The notes under the pieces are model-generated. The model made no database searches. It saw only the letters and a program-made list of their open reading frames with translations, and was not told the origin of the DNA. 38,868 bases of DNA, from positions 1 to 38,868 of the forward strand of contig JAIXWJ010000010.1 of NCBI GenBank assembly GCA_027491335.1, written 5' to 3'. Numbering within the stretch: position 1 is the stretch's first letter; each line of letters opens with the position of its first letter. The stretch comes from Actinomycetes bacterium. GTDB taxonomy: Bacteria; Actinomycetota; Acidimicrobiia; Acidimicrobiales; Ilumatobacteraceae. The translations under genes and the position numbers were made by a program. Positions 6,740 to 16,010 of this stretch are shown piece after piece.

Positions 6740-8635
6740 GTGATCATCATCGATGCCCAGGGGTTGGCGGCTTCGCGTCCGAACCGACCCCTGTTCGCCG
6801 ATGTGTCGATCACGATCTCCGACGGCGACCGAGTGGGCGTGGTCGGAATCAACGGTTGCGGCAAGAGCACACTGCTGCGAATGATCAGCGGTGAGATCGA
6901 GCCCCAAGCCGGCGTGGTCCGACGTGGACGAGGATCTCGCATCGGTGTGTTGGGTCAGAATCCGGTGTTGGCGTCGGGGACCGTTCGCGAAGCGGTGATC
7001 ACCATGTCGGGTTGCGAGTCGTCCGACGTGTGGAAGGCCGAGGCGATGCTCGATCGGTTGGGCATGGCGGCCCTCATCGATCGGCCATCGGATCAGTTGT
7101 CGGGCGGCCAACGCAAGCGCGTGGCCCTGGCGGCGCTGCTGGCGGGAGAGTGGGAAGCACTGATTCTGGACGAGCCCACGAACCATCTCGACTTGGACGC
7201 GATTCGATACTTGGAGGAGTGGCTGGCGGCCTACACGGGCGGACTGTTGTTGGTCACTCACGACCGACACGTGCTCGATCGAGTCACCACCAAGGTGCTG
7301 GAAATCGATCGCGGTCACGGTTATCTGCACGTTCCCACGGGATGGAACGCCGGATCCGGTTACGCGGCGTATCTGGCTGGTCGTGTGGAACGTGAGGAGC
7401 AAGCGGCGGTGGCCGAACAGGTGCGACGGAACCTGGCCCGCACCGAATTGGCGTGGCTGCGTCGGGGAGCGCCCGCGCGCACCAGCAAGCCCAAGGCGCG
7501 CATCGCGGCGGCCACGAAGTTGATCGAGACCAAGGCCGACGGTCCGGCGCGCGAGGGTGATCTCGGTCTGAACTCGAGCGAACGTCTCGGCGCTCAGAGG
7601 CTCGGCTCCAAGGGAATCGAGATGACTGGTGTCGCATTTTCATGGCCGGGGAAAGCGCGCGTGCTCGACGCGTTCGATCTGGTGCTCGAACCGGGCGACC
7701 GCATCGGGATCGTGGGTCCGAACGGGGCGGGTAAGAGCACGATGCTCGAGTTGATCGCCGGACGTTTGGAGCCGACCGCCGGCACGATCGACGTGGGGCG
7801 AACGGTACGAATCGGTTATTACGACCAGCTCGGACGCGAACTGGACACGTCGATGAAGGTGCGCGACGCCGTGGCCGGCGACAAAGGAGCACCGTCCATC
7901 GACGACGTGACGTTGATGAAGCGATTCTGGTTCGACGGCGACGCCCAGTTCGCCGAGATCTCCACGTTGTCCGGCGGCGAGCGGCGCCGACTGCAGTTGT
8001 TGTTGACGCTTCTCGAGCAACCGAACGTGCTCTTGCTCGACGAACCCACGAACGATCTCGATCTCGACACCCTGCGCGCGTTGGAGGATTTCCTCGACGA
8101 TTGGCCCGGAATCGTGGTGGTGGTCAGTCACGACCGCGCGTTCCTCGACCGCACCGTGTCCGACGTGCTGGCTCTCGATGGTGAGGGCGACGTCCGGCCC
8201 GTGCGCGGAGGGGTGGCTGGATGGTTGGCGTCGCGAACGAACCAGCCGTCACCAACCGGTCGGGGATCCGTGTCGAATCGGACGCCGGTGAGCAAGACGC
8301 CGTCGGTCGCCGCCACGAACGCACCGGTCGTCGCGTCGACGAACGCGGCGAAATCCGTCCAGGCGAAATCGATCTCGGCCAAGTCGCCGAGCACCTTGAA
8401 ACGTTTGTTGGCGCAGTCCGAGAAGGCGTTGGATCTGGCGATCACCAAACGCGACGCGGCCAGCGCCGAGTTGTCGAGTGTGGCGGCAGGGAGTTCGCCC
8501 GACCACGCGCGTTTGGCGGCCTTGAGCGAACAATTGGCGGCCGCTCAAACGGCCGTCGATGTCGCCGAAGAGACCTGGATCGAGTTCGCCGCCGAGGTGG
8601 AGGCCCGAGGCATCTCGCTCGACGAACGCGACTAA
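6740..8635 (+). CDS. ABC-F family ATPase, Uup-like
   Basis: A 631-residue soluble protein with two ABC cassettes and no membrane segment. Cassette 1 has Walker A GINGCGKST (near residue 35), signature LSGGQRKRVAL and Walker B LILDEPTNHLDLD. Cassette 2 has GPNGAGKST, LSGGERRRLQL and LLLDEPTNDLDLD. An Ala/Ser/Lys-rich linker leads to a C-terminal coiled coil (about 555-628) like the Uup CTD. ABC-F proteins act on ribosomes or, for Uup, on branched DNA and ribosome assembly; the CTD favours Uup. The start is GTG at 6740: the ATG that overlaps the previous stop hits a TGA within five codons. It probably shares a transcript with the OYE gene and the following CoA-transferase-like gene. Confidence 0.9.
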   Translation: MIIIDAQGLAASRPNRPLFADVSITISDGDRVGVVGINGCGKSTLLRMISGEIEPQAGVVRRGRGSRIGVLGQNPVLASGTVREAVITMSGCESSDVWKAEAMLDRLGMAALIDRPSDQLSGGQRKRVALAALLAGEWEALILDEPTNHLDLDAIRYLEEWLAAYTGGLLLVTHDRHVLDRVTTKVLEIDRGHGYLHVPTGWNAGSGYAAYLAGRVEREEQAAVAEQVRRNLARTELAWLRRGAPARTSKPKARIAAATKLIETKADGPAREGDLGLNSSERLGAQRLGSKGIEMTGVAFSWPGKARVLDAFDLVLEPGDRIGIVGPNGAGKSTMLELIAGRLEPTAGTIDVGRTVRIGYYDQLGRELDTSMKVRDAVAGDKGAPSIDDVTLMKRFWFDGDAQFAEISTLSGGERRRLQLLLTLLEQPNVLLLDEPTNDLDLDTLRALEDFLDDWPGIVVVVSHDRAFLDRTVSDVLALDGEGDVRPVRGGVAGWLASRTNQPSPTGRGSVSNRTPVSKTPSVAATNAPVVASTNAAKSVQAKSISAKSPSTLKRLLAQSEKALDLAITKRDAASAELSSVAAGSSPDHARLAALSEQLAAAQTAVDVAEETWIEFAAEVEARGISLDERD

Positions 8636-8644
8636 GTTGACCGA

Positions 8645-9955
8645 ATGATCGATCGACGCATCGGTGAATTCCACGAGGCGATCGCATCGCTGCGACCGAC
8701 CGACACCTTGGCGATTCCGCTTGGTCCCGGCGTTCCCGGAGGGTTTCTGCACGCGTTGGGTGACTCGACCCCGACAGATCGTTTCGTCGACTTGAAGGTG
8801 TTCGGCGCGTTGTTGCCCGATCTCTTCTCGCTGTTCGGTCGTCCCTCCGTTCATCTGAAGAGCGGGTTCTTCGGGCCCGCCGAGCGATTCCTGCGCGACA
8901 CGGGGGCCGACGTGGACTTCGTTCCCGCGGACTTCCGGCGATTCGAGACCGTGTTGCACCGGCTGAAGCCACGGGTGGTGGCCGTGGCCGGTTCGATGCC
9001 CGTCGACGGGCGAATCTCGCTCAGCCTTCATTGTGGTGCGTTCACCGATGTCATCGCCGAGGTGATCGCCGATCCGAACCGGGTGCTCATCGTGGAATGC
9101 AGCCCGCATTTCCCGCGCACGTTCGGGGCCGGCGGATACGACCATTCCATTGCGGTGAGCGATGCCGATCACGTCGTCTTCTCGGATCGGGTCCCGCTGA
9201 ACCTCGCCGATGTGGCACCCAACGACGCCGAGCGCGTCATCGCCGAGATCGCGGTCTCGTTCATTCGTGACGGGTGCACCATCCAGACCGGTATCGGAGG
9301 CATCCCGACGCAGGTGGCCGCGCGTCTGGCCGCCGGTGACGGCGGCGACTACGGCATCCACTCGGAAATGTTCACGACGGGATTGATGCGACTCCATCAA
9401 GCGGGCAAGGTGACCAATCGCAAGGGAACCGAGTTCGACGGATTCTCGGTGACCACGTTCGCGGCCGGAGAACCGGCGTTGTACGAATGGCTGGACGGAA
9501 ATCGGGACGTTCGTTTCCTGCCGGTGGGCATCGTGAACTCGCCCGAGATCATCGCGCGTAATCGGGACATGGTCTCGATCAACGGCGCCATGGCGGTGGA
9601 CCTGTCCGGTCAGGTGGTGGCCGACAGCGTGCTGGGCAAGCAATTCTCGGGCATCGGCGGTCACGAGGACTTCGTGTCCGGTCCGGGGCTCTCGGACAAT
9701 GGGCGCAGTCTCGTGTGCCTGCCGTCTACAACGATGGTGGACGGAAAACTGGTGTCACGAATCGCGGGGCGCCTGCCCGAGGGAAGCGTGGTGACCACCC
9801 CGCGTCATCAGGTGGACGTCGTCATCACCGAGTTCGGGGCGGCCGAGATCGCTGGGCTGTCGATCAGTGAGCGGGCCCACGCGTTGGCGGCCATCAGTCA
9901 TCCGGACTTTCGCGACGAACTGAGCGCGACCGCCGACGTTTGGCCGAGTGACTGA
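8645..9955 (+). CDS. Acetyl-CoA hydrolase/transferase family protein (4-hydroxybutyrate CoA-transferase-like)
   Basis: A 436-residue member of the acetyl-CoA hydrolase/transferase family, which moves CoA between acyl groups or hydrolyses acyl-CoA through a glutamyl-CoA intermediate. Family features: TIQTGIGGIPTQVAARL, DYGIHSEMFTTGLMRL, SINGAMAVDLSGQVVADSV, then QFSGIGGHEDFVSG, and the C-terminal VVTTPRHQVDVVITEFG. The length fits the single-subunit members. The ATG lies 9 bases after the ABC-F stop, so co-transcription is likely, though no functional link between the two is apparent. Transferase versus hydrolase activity, and the acyl substrate, cannot be told from sequence. It ends 21 bases before the convergent GH130 gene. 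Confidence 0.87.
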   Translation: MIDRRIGEFHEAIASLRPTDTLAIPLGPGVPGGFLHALGDSTPTDRFVDLKVFGALLPDLFSLFGRPSVHLKSGFFGPAERFLRDTGADVDFVPADFRRFETVLHRLKPRVVAVAGSMPVDGRISLSLHCGAFTDVIAEVIADPNRVLIVECSPHFPRTFGAGGYDHSIAVSDADHVVFSDRVPLNLADVAPNDAERVIAEIAVSFIRDGCTIQTGIGGIPTQVAARLAAGDGGDYGIHSEMFTTGLMRLHQAGKVTNRKGTEFDGFSVTTFAAGEPALYEWLDGNRDVRFLPVGIVNSPEIIARNRDMVSINGAMAVDLSGQVVADSVLGKQFSGIGGHEDFVSGPGLSDNGRSLVCLPSTTMVDGKLVSRIAGRLPEGSVVTTPRHQVDVVITEFGAAEIAGLSISERAHALAAISHPDFRDELSATADVWPSD

Positions 9956-9976
9956 AAGGTATTCCGTCCGCGGATC

Positions 9977-11443
9977 TCAGCGTCCGTATTTCATGGCATC
10001 GATGACATCGCCGACCGGACCGCTCGCGAAGCCGATGGACTCATCGTTGATGCCGAAGGGGACGACCAGATTGCCGTTGTGAATCGTGGCTCCGCAGGAG
10101 TACACCACGTTGGGCACGTATCCGTCGCGTCCACCGTCGAGGGGAGCGATGAGTGGGTGCTCGAGGTGCCCGATCACACGAGTCGGATCGTCGATGTCGA
10201 GCAGGATGGCCGAGATCGTGTAGCAACGCATCGGTCCGACGGAATGAGTGAGCACCAGCCATCCGGCGTCGGTTTCCAGCGGAGAACCGCAATTGCCCAC
10301 TTGGAGCGCCTCCCACGGATGCTCGGGCGATTGCAGTCGCACCGGTTTGTCCCATGATTCGGGATGGTCGGAGAACGCGACGTAGTTGGACTCACCATCG
10401 TGTCGCGACAGTGCGACGTACTTGCCTCCGACGAGACGGGGAAACAGGGCCAAGCCCTTTCCTCGCGCGGCCATCCCGGTGACGGGGAAGACGTCGAACG
10501 ACACGAAGTCGCGGGTGTGCAACATCTGCTGCGACACGTGACGGCCGTCGAAGGCCGTGTAGGTGCCGAAGTATCCGAAGTCTCGGTCCGAGGACCGGAA
10601 CTCCACCAAACGAAGGTCCTCCATGCCTCGCCACTCGGCCGCCGAATGCGGCCACAGGATGCGCGCCGAAGGATCGGTTTCGCTGGGAAAAGCCAGGGAA
10701 TAACTTCGTTCGGCGATCATGCGAAACCGGTGAGCGGTTCCGTCGGCGTTTCGATAGGTCTCTCGATCCTTCACCAGACGCGCGATCTGGCGATCGAGGT
10801 CGGCCGAAGAGAACTGGTCGGTCAAGCCGTCGAGCACCGAGCGTGCGTCGTCGTCGAGATCTCCCAATCGGCTGAGAAGTCCGGCGAAGGTTCGCTTGTG
10901 CAGATGACCTTCGGCCTGCAGACCGGGGTTGAGGGTGTGATGCGGGGTGTCGACGTGCACCACTCCGTTGGCATCTATGCGACCCGTTCGAAACCCGATC
11001 GACGAGCGATGACCCTCGCTGATGCCGCGAACACTCATGATGAATTGCGCACTGCCATCGGTGGTGTCGCCGAAACGAACGATCGATGGGTTGGTCAGGG
11101 CGGCGCCTTCCACGGTCACCTCGTTGGTGAAGAGGGCGCCGATCAGCATCAAGCGATCGCGCGAGAGCGCCACTCGACGAGGCATGCGTCCGGCCATGCG
11201 CTCGGCGTGCACCTCGAGCCAATAGTCGAGATCCCGGTGTCGGGGTCCGAACACCTCGGTGACGGCGTCGAGCTCGGTGCGAACCTCGGCCTCGGTGAGG
11301 CGCAACGCCCGATCCATCACCGATCCGGCGCGTCCGCTCGGAGACCCGAAGTCCTCCTGTCCGGCGATGAAGAGGTGCAGCAAGGTGCGACTGGAGTCGG
11401 GTTCCAGCACGGTTGTCGAACGCGTGAGCAGTCCGTCGGTCAT
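9977..11443 (-). CDS. GH130 family glycoside hydrolase/phosphorylase-like protein
   Basis: A 488-residue protein with the five-bladed beta-propeller pattern of GH130, a family acting mostly on beta-mannosides by phosphorolysis or hydrolysis. Seen: MEDLRLVEF (family GxEDPR region), VGNCGSPLETDAGWLVLTH, AILLDIDDPTRVIGHLEHPL, and the closing GYVPNVVYSCGATIHNGNL followed by VPFGINDESIGFA. An N-terminal extension of about 170 residues precedes the propeller. ATG at 11443 is chosen because it overlaps the upstream stop as ATGA; longer versions would run antisense-like into the preceding gene. It is the last gene of a four-gene coupled operon. A role in making or trimming a mannose-containing glycan is inferred. 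No signal peptide is visible, so it is probably cytosolic. Confidence 0.85.
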   Translation of the reverse strand: MTDGLLTRSTTVLEPDSSRTLLHLFIAGQEDFGSPSGRAGSVMDRALRLTEAEVRTELDAVTEVFGPRHRDLDYWLEVHAERMAGRMPRRVALSRDRLMLIGALFTNEVTVEGAALTNPSIVRFGDTTDGSAQFIMSVRGISEGHRSSIGFRTGRIDANGVVHVDTPHHTLNPGLQAEGHLHKRTFAGLLSRLGDLDDDARSVLDGLTDQFSSADLDRQIARLVKDRETYRNADGTAHRFRMIAERSYSLAFPSETDPSARILWPHSAAEWRGMEDLRLVEFRSSDRDFGYFGTYTAFDGRHVSQQMLHTRDFVSFDVFPVTGMAARGKGLALFPRLVGGKYVALSRHDGESNYVAFSDHPESWDKPVRLQSPEHPWEALQVGNCGSPLETDAGWLVLTHSVGPMRCYTISAILLDIDDPTRVIGHLEHPLIAPLDGGRDGYVPNVVYSCGATIHNGNLVVPFGINDESIGFASGPVGDVIDAMKYGR

Positions 11444-12477
11444 GCCGACGTTCGTTCCTGAAGGGTGGAGAGCATCGCCAACGTCGATTCGGCTCCTTGA
11501 TTCAGGTTGGGCCCGCTCGAGGTGAGGCCGTCGTACCCGCCGAAGGAGGAGCGGTCGAACATCTCGACGCCGATGTCGTTGTGGCCGAGGAACCAGTTCT
11601 GACATTTGGCGTACTCGTCCAGCCATCGGGGATCGCCCGTGACGCACCACGCACGGTGAGCCGCGTCGGCGAGGGCCGCCACCTCGATGGGTTGTTGATC
11701 GAAGCCCGGTGCATAGTCACCGAACCGACGACCGCCGACAGGCGTGACGGAAAGATGTCCGTCGAAGGTCTCGGTGAGGAACAGCCAATCGAGAAGCTCC
11801 AAACCACGCGCCAGATCGCGGGGGCGGTTCAAGAGTTGGCCCGCCGCGATCAGCACTTCGGGAATGACGGCGTTGGCGTAGGTGAGAACTCGCTCGGGCC
11901 ACAACCACTTCGGTAGCCCCTCGGTGCTCGGATAGCCGAGGCGGTCCGAGACCCGGTCGGCAACGTTGGCGAGCAATGCGCGAGCGGTGGCGTTCGACGA
12001 GTCGACGCCGACGACCTCGGCCGCACCGAGCGCGGCGAAGCAGCTCGCTCGCATCCATGGTGATTCGAGACGGGCGGATCGTTCGAAGGCGGCGAAACCC
12101 CGATGACGCAACAGTGCATCTGAGCTACGAGCGGCCGCCGTTCCGAGGGACCAAACCGCGCGACCCCAGCAGTCGTCGGTCGATGGTTCGTCGGTCCAAC
12201 GGCGAGTGAACGCCATGCGATTGCGAATCCGTCCGTCGGGTTCCTGGGAATCGAGGACGAAGCGCATCGCGAGATGAGCGAGCATCTCGGATCCGCGAGT
12301 GCGCCCGGCATCACGAACCGTGAACGACAGCAAGCGAGCGTTGTCGTCGGTGCAATACCCGTGGGCGAGTCGGGGGACGGTGTGATTGGCATGTTCGAGG
12401 ATCCCGCGCGAGTCGGCCAGAGTGAACAGATGGTCGAGGCGCATCGGTTGGCGAACTTCGTTGGCGATGGCGATCAT
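11440..12477 (-). CDS. Conserved (alpha/alpha)6-toroid-like protein of a GT4-GH130 cluster
   Basis: A 345-residue all-helical protein without signal peptide. It has LDHLFTLADSRGILEHAN, HGYCTDDNARLL, FVLDSQEPDGRIRNRMA, STDDCWGRAVWSLG, and later ALADAAHRAWCVTGDPRWLD and NWFLGHND. The repeated helix pairs with D-G and W residues look like an (alpha/alpha)6 barrel as in several glycosidase and epimerase folds. Acidic pairs (TDD twice, GVEMFD) could be catalytic. I recognise this as a recurrent neighbour of GT4 and GH130 genes, but know no proven activity. The ATG at 12477 overlaps the GT4 stop (ATGA), and its own stop overlaps the GH130 start in the same way. A glycan-processing job is inferred from context. 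Confidence 0.8.
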   Translation of the reverse strand: MIAIANEVRQPMRLDHLFTLADSRGILEHANHTVPRLAHGYCTDDNARLLSFTVRDAGRTRGSEMLAHLAMRFVLDSQEPDGRIRNRMAFTRRWTDEPSTDDCWGRAVWSLGTAAARSSDALLRHRGFAAFERSARLESPWMRASCFAALGAAEVVGVDSSNATARALLANVADRVSDRLGYPSTEGLPKWLWPERVLTYANAVIPEVLIAAGQLLNRPRDLARGLELLDWLFLTETFDGHLSVTPVGGRRFGDYAPGFDQQPIEVAALADAAHRAWCVTGDPRWLDEYAKCQNWFLGHNDIGVEMFDRSSFGGYDGLTSSGPNLNQGAESTLAMLSTLQERTSA

Positions 12478-13676
12478 GACGTCAGTTGTCTCCTCGGGGC
12501 CTGACGTCCCGCACGCATCACCCGCAGGTAGGAACGCGCCACCGACTGCCACGAGTGTTGCGGTGCCAAGCGTCGGGCCGCCTGCCGCATGAACACCCGC
12601 GTCGATCGGGATCCCAGGATCTGATCGATCGAACGAGCAAGCCCCAACGAATTTCGTCGGGGGGCGACTCGGACGGCCCCACTTCGACTCAACTCGTTCG
12701 CGTGGGGGAAGTCGGTCGCCACCACGGGGCGTCCGGCGGAGACCGCGTCCACCAAGACTCCCGACGTGATTTGGTCGGGGGAGTCGTACGGCAGGACGAC
12801 CAACTCACTCTGCAGGATCAGGTCGTTCAGTTCGTCCAGGGTTCGATAACGGGGATCGAACACCACTCGATCACCGACACCGAGTTCGTGAGCCAAGTCG
12901 ATGAGGGAGTCGCGGTAGGCCTCGCCATCGCGGGCCAGCACCTTGGGATGCGTGGCTCCGGCGACGACGTACCGAATCTCGGGGTGGACGTCCTTGATGT
13001 GCGCGATGGCTTCGATGACCCACTCGATGCCCTTGCCCGGTCCGAGGAGACCCCACGTGAGGAGTTGGTATGGGCGAGGCTCGACGTGTCCGATGCCCGC
13101 CGGGATGGTGGCACCGTGGGGGATGGTGAAGACCTTGGCGGGATCGACGTCGTAGTTCTCGACCAATCGGGTGCGGGCGCTCATCGTCATCGTGATCGAT
13201 GCGGTCGAACCATCGACGACACCTTCGAGAATGCGGCGCTGGTTCGCCGTGGCGGTCAACGGAACGGTGTGCAGAGTGGTCACCGACGGAACGTCGATGC
13301 GGTCCAACAGATCGAGAACAACGTCCCCGTCGTTGGGACCGAAAATCCCGTACTCGTGTTGCAGGAACACACCGTCGAGTTGGTCGATGCGGTCCACGGT
13401 CTCGAACAGGGATCGATGATCCGCAACGTGCCACAGGTGAGTCGGGCGAGCTTCGTCGACGCCGTGACTGCCGCCGGTGGCGTCGATGTGGTTCTCGTTG
13501 GCGGGCCCGTCCATCACGCGAATTCCCTCCACCTCCACCCCCGGTCGCAGTTCGAGGCCGCGGGACAGGGCCGCGCCGAACGTGGCCAGCCCGCACGCCG
13601 TCGGTGGCAACGTGCTCACCATCGCGAAACGGCCGCCGGCGGACGAGGCGAAACCATCGGAGATGTGGGCGTTCAT
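12474..13676 (-). CDS. Family 4 glycosyltransferase
   Basis: A 400-residue GT-B glycosyltransferase. The N-terminal half has FAMVSTLPPTACGLATFGAA (glycine-rich loop) and FLQHEYGIFGPNDG. The C-terminal half has LLTWGLLGPGKGIEWVIEA and the nucleotide-sugar site region LVVLPYDSPDQITSGVLVDA, then AVSAGRPVVATDFPHANEL. This CG-x-ATF/QHEYG subtype often sits beside GH130 genes. It probably transfers a hexose (mannose would fit) from a nucleotide sugar at the cytosolic face. The start overlaps the stop of the wall-anchored protein gene by ATGA, an unusual partner for a cytosolic enzyme. The donor and acceptor are not determined. Confidence 0.9.
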   Translation of the reverse strand: MNAHISDGFASSAGGRFAMVSTLPPTACGLATFGAALSRGLELRPGVEVEGIRVMDGPANENHIDATGGSHGVDEARPTHLWHVADHRSLFETVDRIDQLDGVFLQHEYGIFGPNDGDVVLDLLDRIDVPSVTTLHTVPLTATANQRRILEGVVDGSTASITMTMSARTRLVENYDVDPAKVFTIPHGATIPAGIGHVEPRPYQLLTWGLLGPGKGIEWVIEAIAHIKDVHPEIRYVVAGATHPKVLARDGEAYRDSLIDLAHELGVGDRVVFDPRYRTLDELNDLILQSELVVLPYDSPDQITSGVLVDAVSAGRPVVATDFPHANELSRSGAVRVAPRRNSLGLARSIDQILGSRSTRVFMRQAARRLAPQHSWQSVARSYLRVMRAGRQAPRRQLTS

Positions 13677-15781
13677 GACGGATCCCGATCCGCGACCGCG
13701 CGACGCACCTGGCGGCGGGACATGATGATCAACGACGCACCGATGAGGATGATCAAGGCGATGGTCCGTCCGGACGGCTCGGTGTTTCCACCCGTGGTCG
13801 GCAGCTTTGCCGTGGTTCCCGTGGGCTGAATGGTGGGCGAGGTGGTGCTGGCGCCCGTCGGAACGATCGTGCCGGGAATCGTGGTCGGGACGACGCACGG
13901 ATCGAAAACCGTCGTGGTGGTCGAGTCGATGGCGCTCGGGTCGATCGTGCCCGGAACCGTGGTCGGGTTGATCGTGCTCGTGGGGGCCACGGTCGTCTCG
14001 GGAGTCTCACGGGGAATCGTGATGCAGGTGTCGACGATCGTCGTCGTCACCGGAATCGTGGTTGTGGTGGTTGTCGTGACTTCTTGCTCCACCACGGTGG
14101 TGGCGGTGACCGTTGTCGTGGTCTCGGGAACCGTGGTGGTGGTGGTTGTCGTGGTCTCGGGCACCGTCGTGGTGGTTGTCGTGGTCTCGGGCACCGTCGT
14201 GGTGGTTGTCGTGGTCTCGGGCACCGTGGTGGTGGTTGTCGTCGTGGTCGGAGCCACGAAGGTGACCGTGGCCACCGCCGGTGAACTCGAGATTCGACCC
14301 GCATGGGCGGTCGCGGTGTTCTTCACCGAACCACCGGTCACGTCGTCGGCGGTGACGGTGTAGTCGTGGGTGCACGAGAACGACGCCGCGACGATCAAGG
14401 TCTTGTCGGCGGCACCACAGTCGAACGCCGTTCCATCGTCGATGTGGTCGTCGGTGATCGTGAACTGGGTGGGACCGATCGGCGAATCACCGACGTTGCT
14501 GATGGTGTAGGTGTACTCGATCACGTCGCCGGCCTGGGCGTAGGTCACGGGGTCGGCGCTCTTGACGAGGTCGATGGCCGGTTGGGGATCGCGGGCGTTC
14601 GAGTAGACGCAGGTGACCAACTCGCCCTCGCGAAGATCGATGGTCACGCTGCTCCCATCGACGGTTTGTGAACCTCCGTTGGGTGCCAGAACCGAACACG
14701 CGACGTTGGTGAGCGACCAGAGGGAGGTCGACGATTCGGTGATGGTGTACGTCGTGAAATCGACGATGTCACCGAACGTGCGCGAGGCGGGTGTGGCATC
14801 GGGGTCGTCGATCGAGCCGTCGTCGACGAGATCGAAGGCGGTCAGGGGGGCGGGCGAGGCCGTGAATCCGAAACTGGTGGAGCCCTGAACGCTGGCGCTC
14901 TTCTCGATGGTGATCGAGGCCGGAACCGTCACGGCGGTCGTCGACATGGAGCGGTCCTTCTGACCCACGTTGCAATCGCGGTTCGAACACTCGAGCGAGG
15001 AGAAGTACATGTGGTAACTCGCTCCGTTCACGGCACCCGCCGAGAGTCCGATGCCCCAGTCGATCTGGGAGGCGATGTGGCCACCCCACGCCAACACGGC
15101 CGAGGTCGTCGTGGCGGTGAAGTACACGCGCATCGACGTGGTGCTGGTGGTATCCAGAGTTCCCGAGAGCGAGTAGCCCGACGGGTTCGCAGCGATGGTG
15201 CAGGTGGCGTCACCGCAGAGATCGCCGGTGTTGGCCACGGTCGCACCGGAGGAAGTGAACGTGCCGCCCCACAGCGAGAGACTTCCGCCAGCTTGCGGAA
15301 TGCCGAGACTCGAGTTGGTGGGAATGCCGATGGTGGCCGGGCTACCCGTGCAGGCGGAACCGGCACACGGGTCGGCGGACGACTCGGTGCGGTCGTAGGA
15401 GGTGATGTAGTCGAGGGTGTGGCGGCCGTTGTCGCTCGACTTCCACGAGATCGTGACCGCGTAGGTGGCACCCACGGTGAGACGATCGATCACCGATCGG
15501 TACGGCACGGACTCGCCCTCGGAGTAGTGCGAGTTCGAACCGTTGAGGTTTCCGGTTTGCCACCGCGACGCATGTGACGCATCACACGTGGAGCCGTCGT
15601 TGGCGCATTGCTCGAGATCGGCCGAGGGACCGCTCGCGGCATCGACCCGGTCACCGATGGTGGTGGTCCAGACCGTGGCCAGAATCGCCAACAGGAGCAC
15701 CGCGAACAGGGCCCCTCGGCGACTGGTGTTCGATCGGTGCCAGAAGGCCCCTCGATCGTTGATTGATGACGTGATGTTCAT
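13673..15781 (-). CDS. LPTTG cell-wall-anchored surface protein
   Basis: A 702-residue exported protein. The signal sequence has basic residues to about 22, a hydrophobic core 23-40 and a likely cut near DAA/SG (about 49). Residues 52-285 form a Cys-containing beta-rich domain of unknown type. Residues 288-398 resemble a prealbumin-like/SpaA-type domain (ITIEKSASVQGSTSFGFTAS ... GELVTCVYSNA). Residues 401-508 resemble a DUF11-type Ig-like repeat (DLVKSADPVTYAQAGDVIEY). A Thr/Pro/Val stalk of about 150 residues follows, then LPTTG at 660-664, a hydrophobic helix (about 673-688) and an RR-x-x-RR tail: a complete sortase sorting signal. A strong RBS (GGAGGGG at 15785-15791) precedes the ATG. It is the first gene of the operon with GT4, (alpha/alpha)6 and GH130 genes. 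Heavy Thr content suggests possible glycosylation of the stalk (inference). Confidence 0.9.
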   Translation of the reverse strand: MNITSSINDRGAFWHRSNTSRRGALFAVLLLAILATVWTTTIGDRVDAASGPSADLEQCANDGSTCDASHASRWQTGNLNGSNSHYSEGESVPYRSVIDRLTVGATYAVTISWKSSDNGRHTLDYITSYDRTESSADPCAGSACTGSPATIGIPTNSSLGIPQAGGSLSLWGGTFTSSGATVANTGDLCGDATCTIAANPSGYSLSGTLDTTSTTSMRVYFTATTTSAVLAWGGHIASQIDWGIGLSAGAVNGASYHMYFSSLECSNRDCNVGQKDRSMSTTAVTVPASITIEKSASVQGSTSFGFTASPAPLTAFDLVDDGSIDDPDATPASRTFGDIVDFTTYTITESSTSLWSLTNVACSVLAPNGGSQTVDGSSVTIDLREGELVTCVYSNARDPQPAIDLVKSADPVTYAQAGDVIEYTYTISNVGDSPIGPTQFTITDDHIDDGTAFDCGAADKTLIVAASFSCTHDYTVTADDVTGGSVKNTATAHAGRISSSPAVATVTFVAPTTTTTTTTVPETTTTTTTVPETTTTTTTVPETTTTTTTTVPETTTTVTATTVVEQEVTTTTTTTIPVTTTIVDTCITIPRETPETTVAPTSTINPTTVPGTIDPSAIDSTTTTVFDPCVVPTTIPGTIVPTGASTTSPTIQPTGTTAKLPTTGGNTEPSGRTIALIILIGASLIIMSRRQVRRAVADRDPS
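14131..14250 (-). repeat. 30-bp tandem repeats encoding VPETTTTTTT units
   Basis: Bases 14161-14190 and 14191-14220 are identical 30-base units; 14131-14160 and 14221-14250 are degenerate copies. They encode the ten-residue unit V-P-E-T7 in the stalk of the wall-anchored protein. Such a repeat could expand or contract and change stalk length. Confidence 0.85.
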
Positions 15782-16010
15782 GTGCCCCTCCAGTGGTCGT
15801 GGTGGGGCGCAACGTAGTTATCGAAGTCGGCGAGGGGAATGAACATATGTCTCCCATCGCATTTGGGGGAATGGCAAGGACAAAAATCCTCCTAAGATGT
15901 CCTCGGCTTTACGAGAACATGACGACGGTGGATTGCGTTTGTTCTTCTCGAGATGTGTGATTTGGTGCTACGGCGAATGCCCGAAGCATTCACGACCGAA
16001 AGGCGGTGTC

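Noticed and set aside
8249-9664. Long minus-strand open frame opposite the ABC-F and CoA transferase genes
   Set aside because: It crosses two clear genes on the other strand and shows only His/Arg/Gly-rich shadow composition.
12486-13829. Long plus-strand open frame opposite the GT4 gene
   Set aside because: No domain pattern; the minus-strand GT4 has all family motifs and overlapped start and stop codons.
14131-14250. Regular 30-base repeats that could suggest a CRISPR array
   Set aside because: There are no unique spacers; the repeats are continuous and encode VPET7 units in a surface protein.
15843-15850. ACATATGT palindrome in the divergent spacer
   Set aside because: Only 8 bases, single copy, no further symmetry around it; likely chance.
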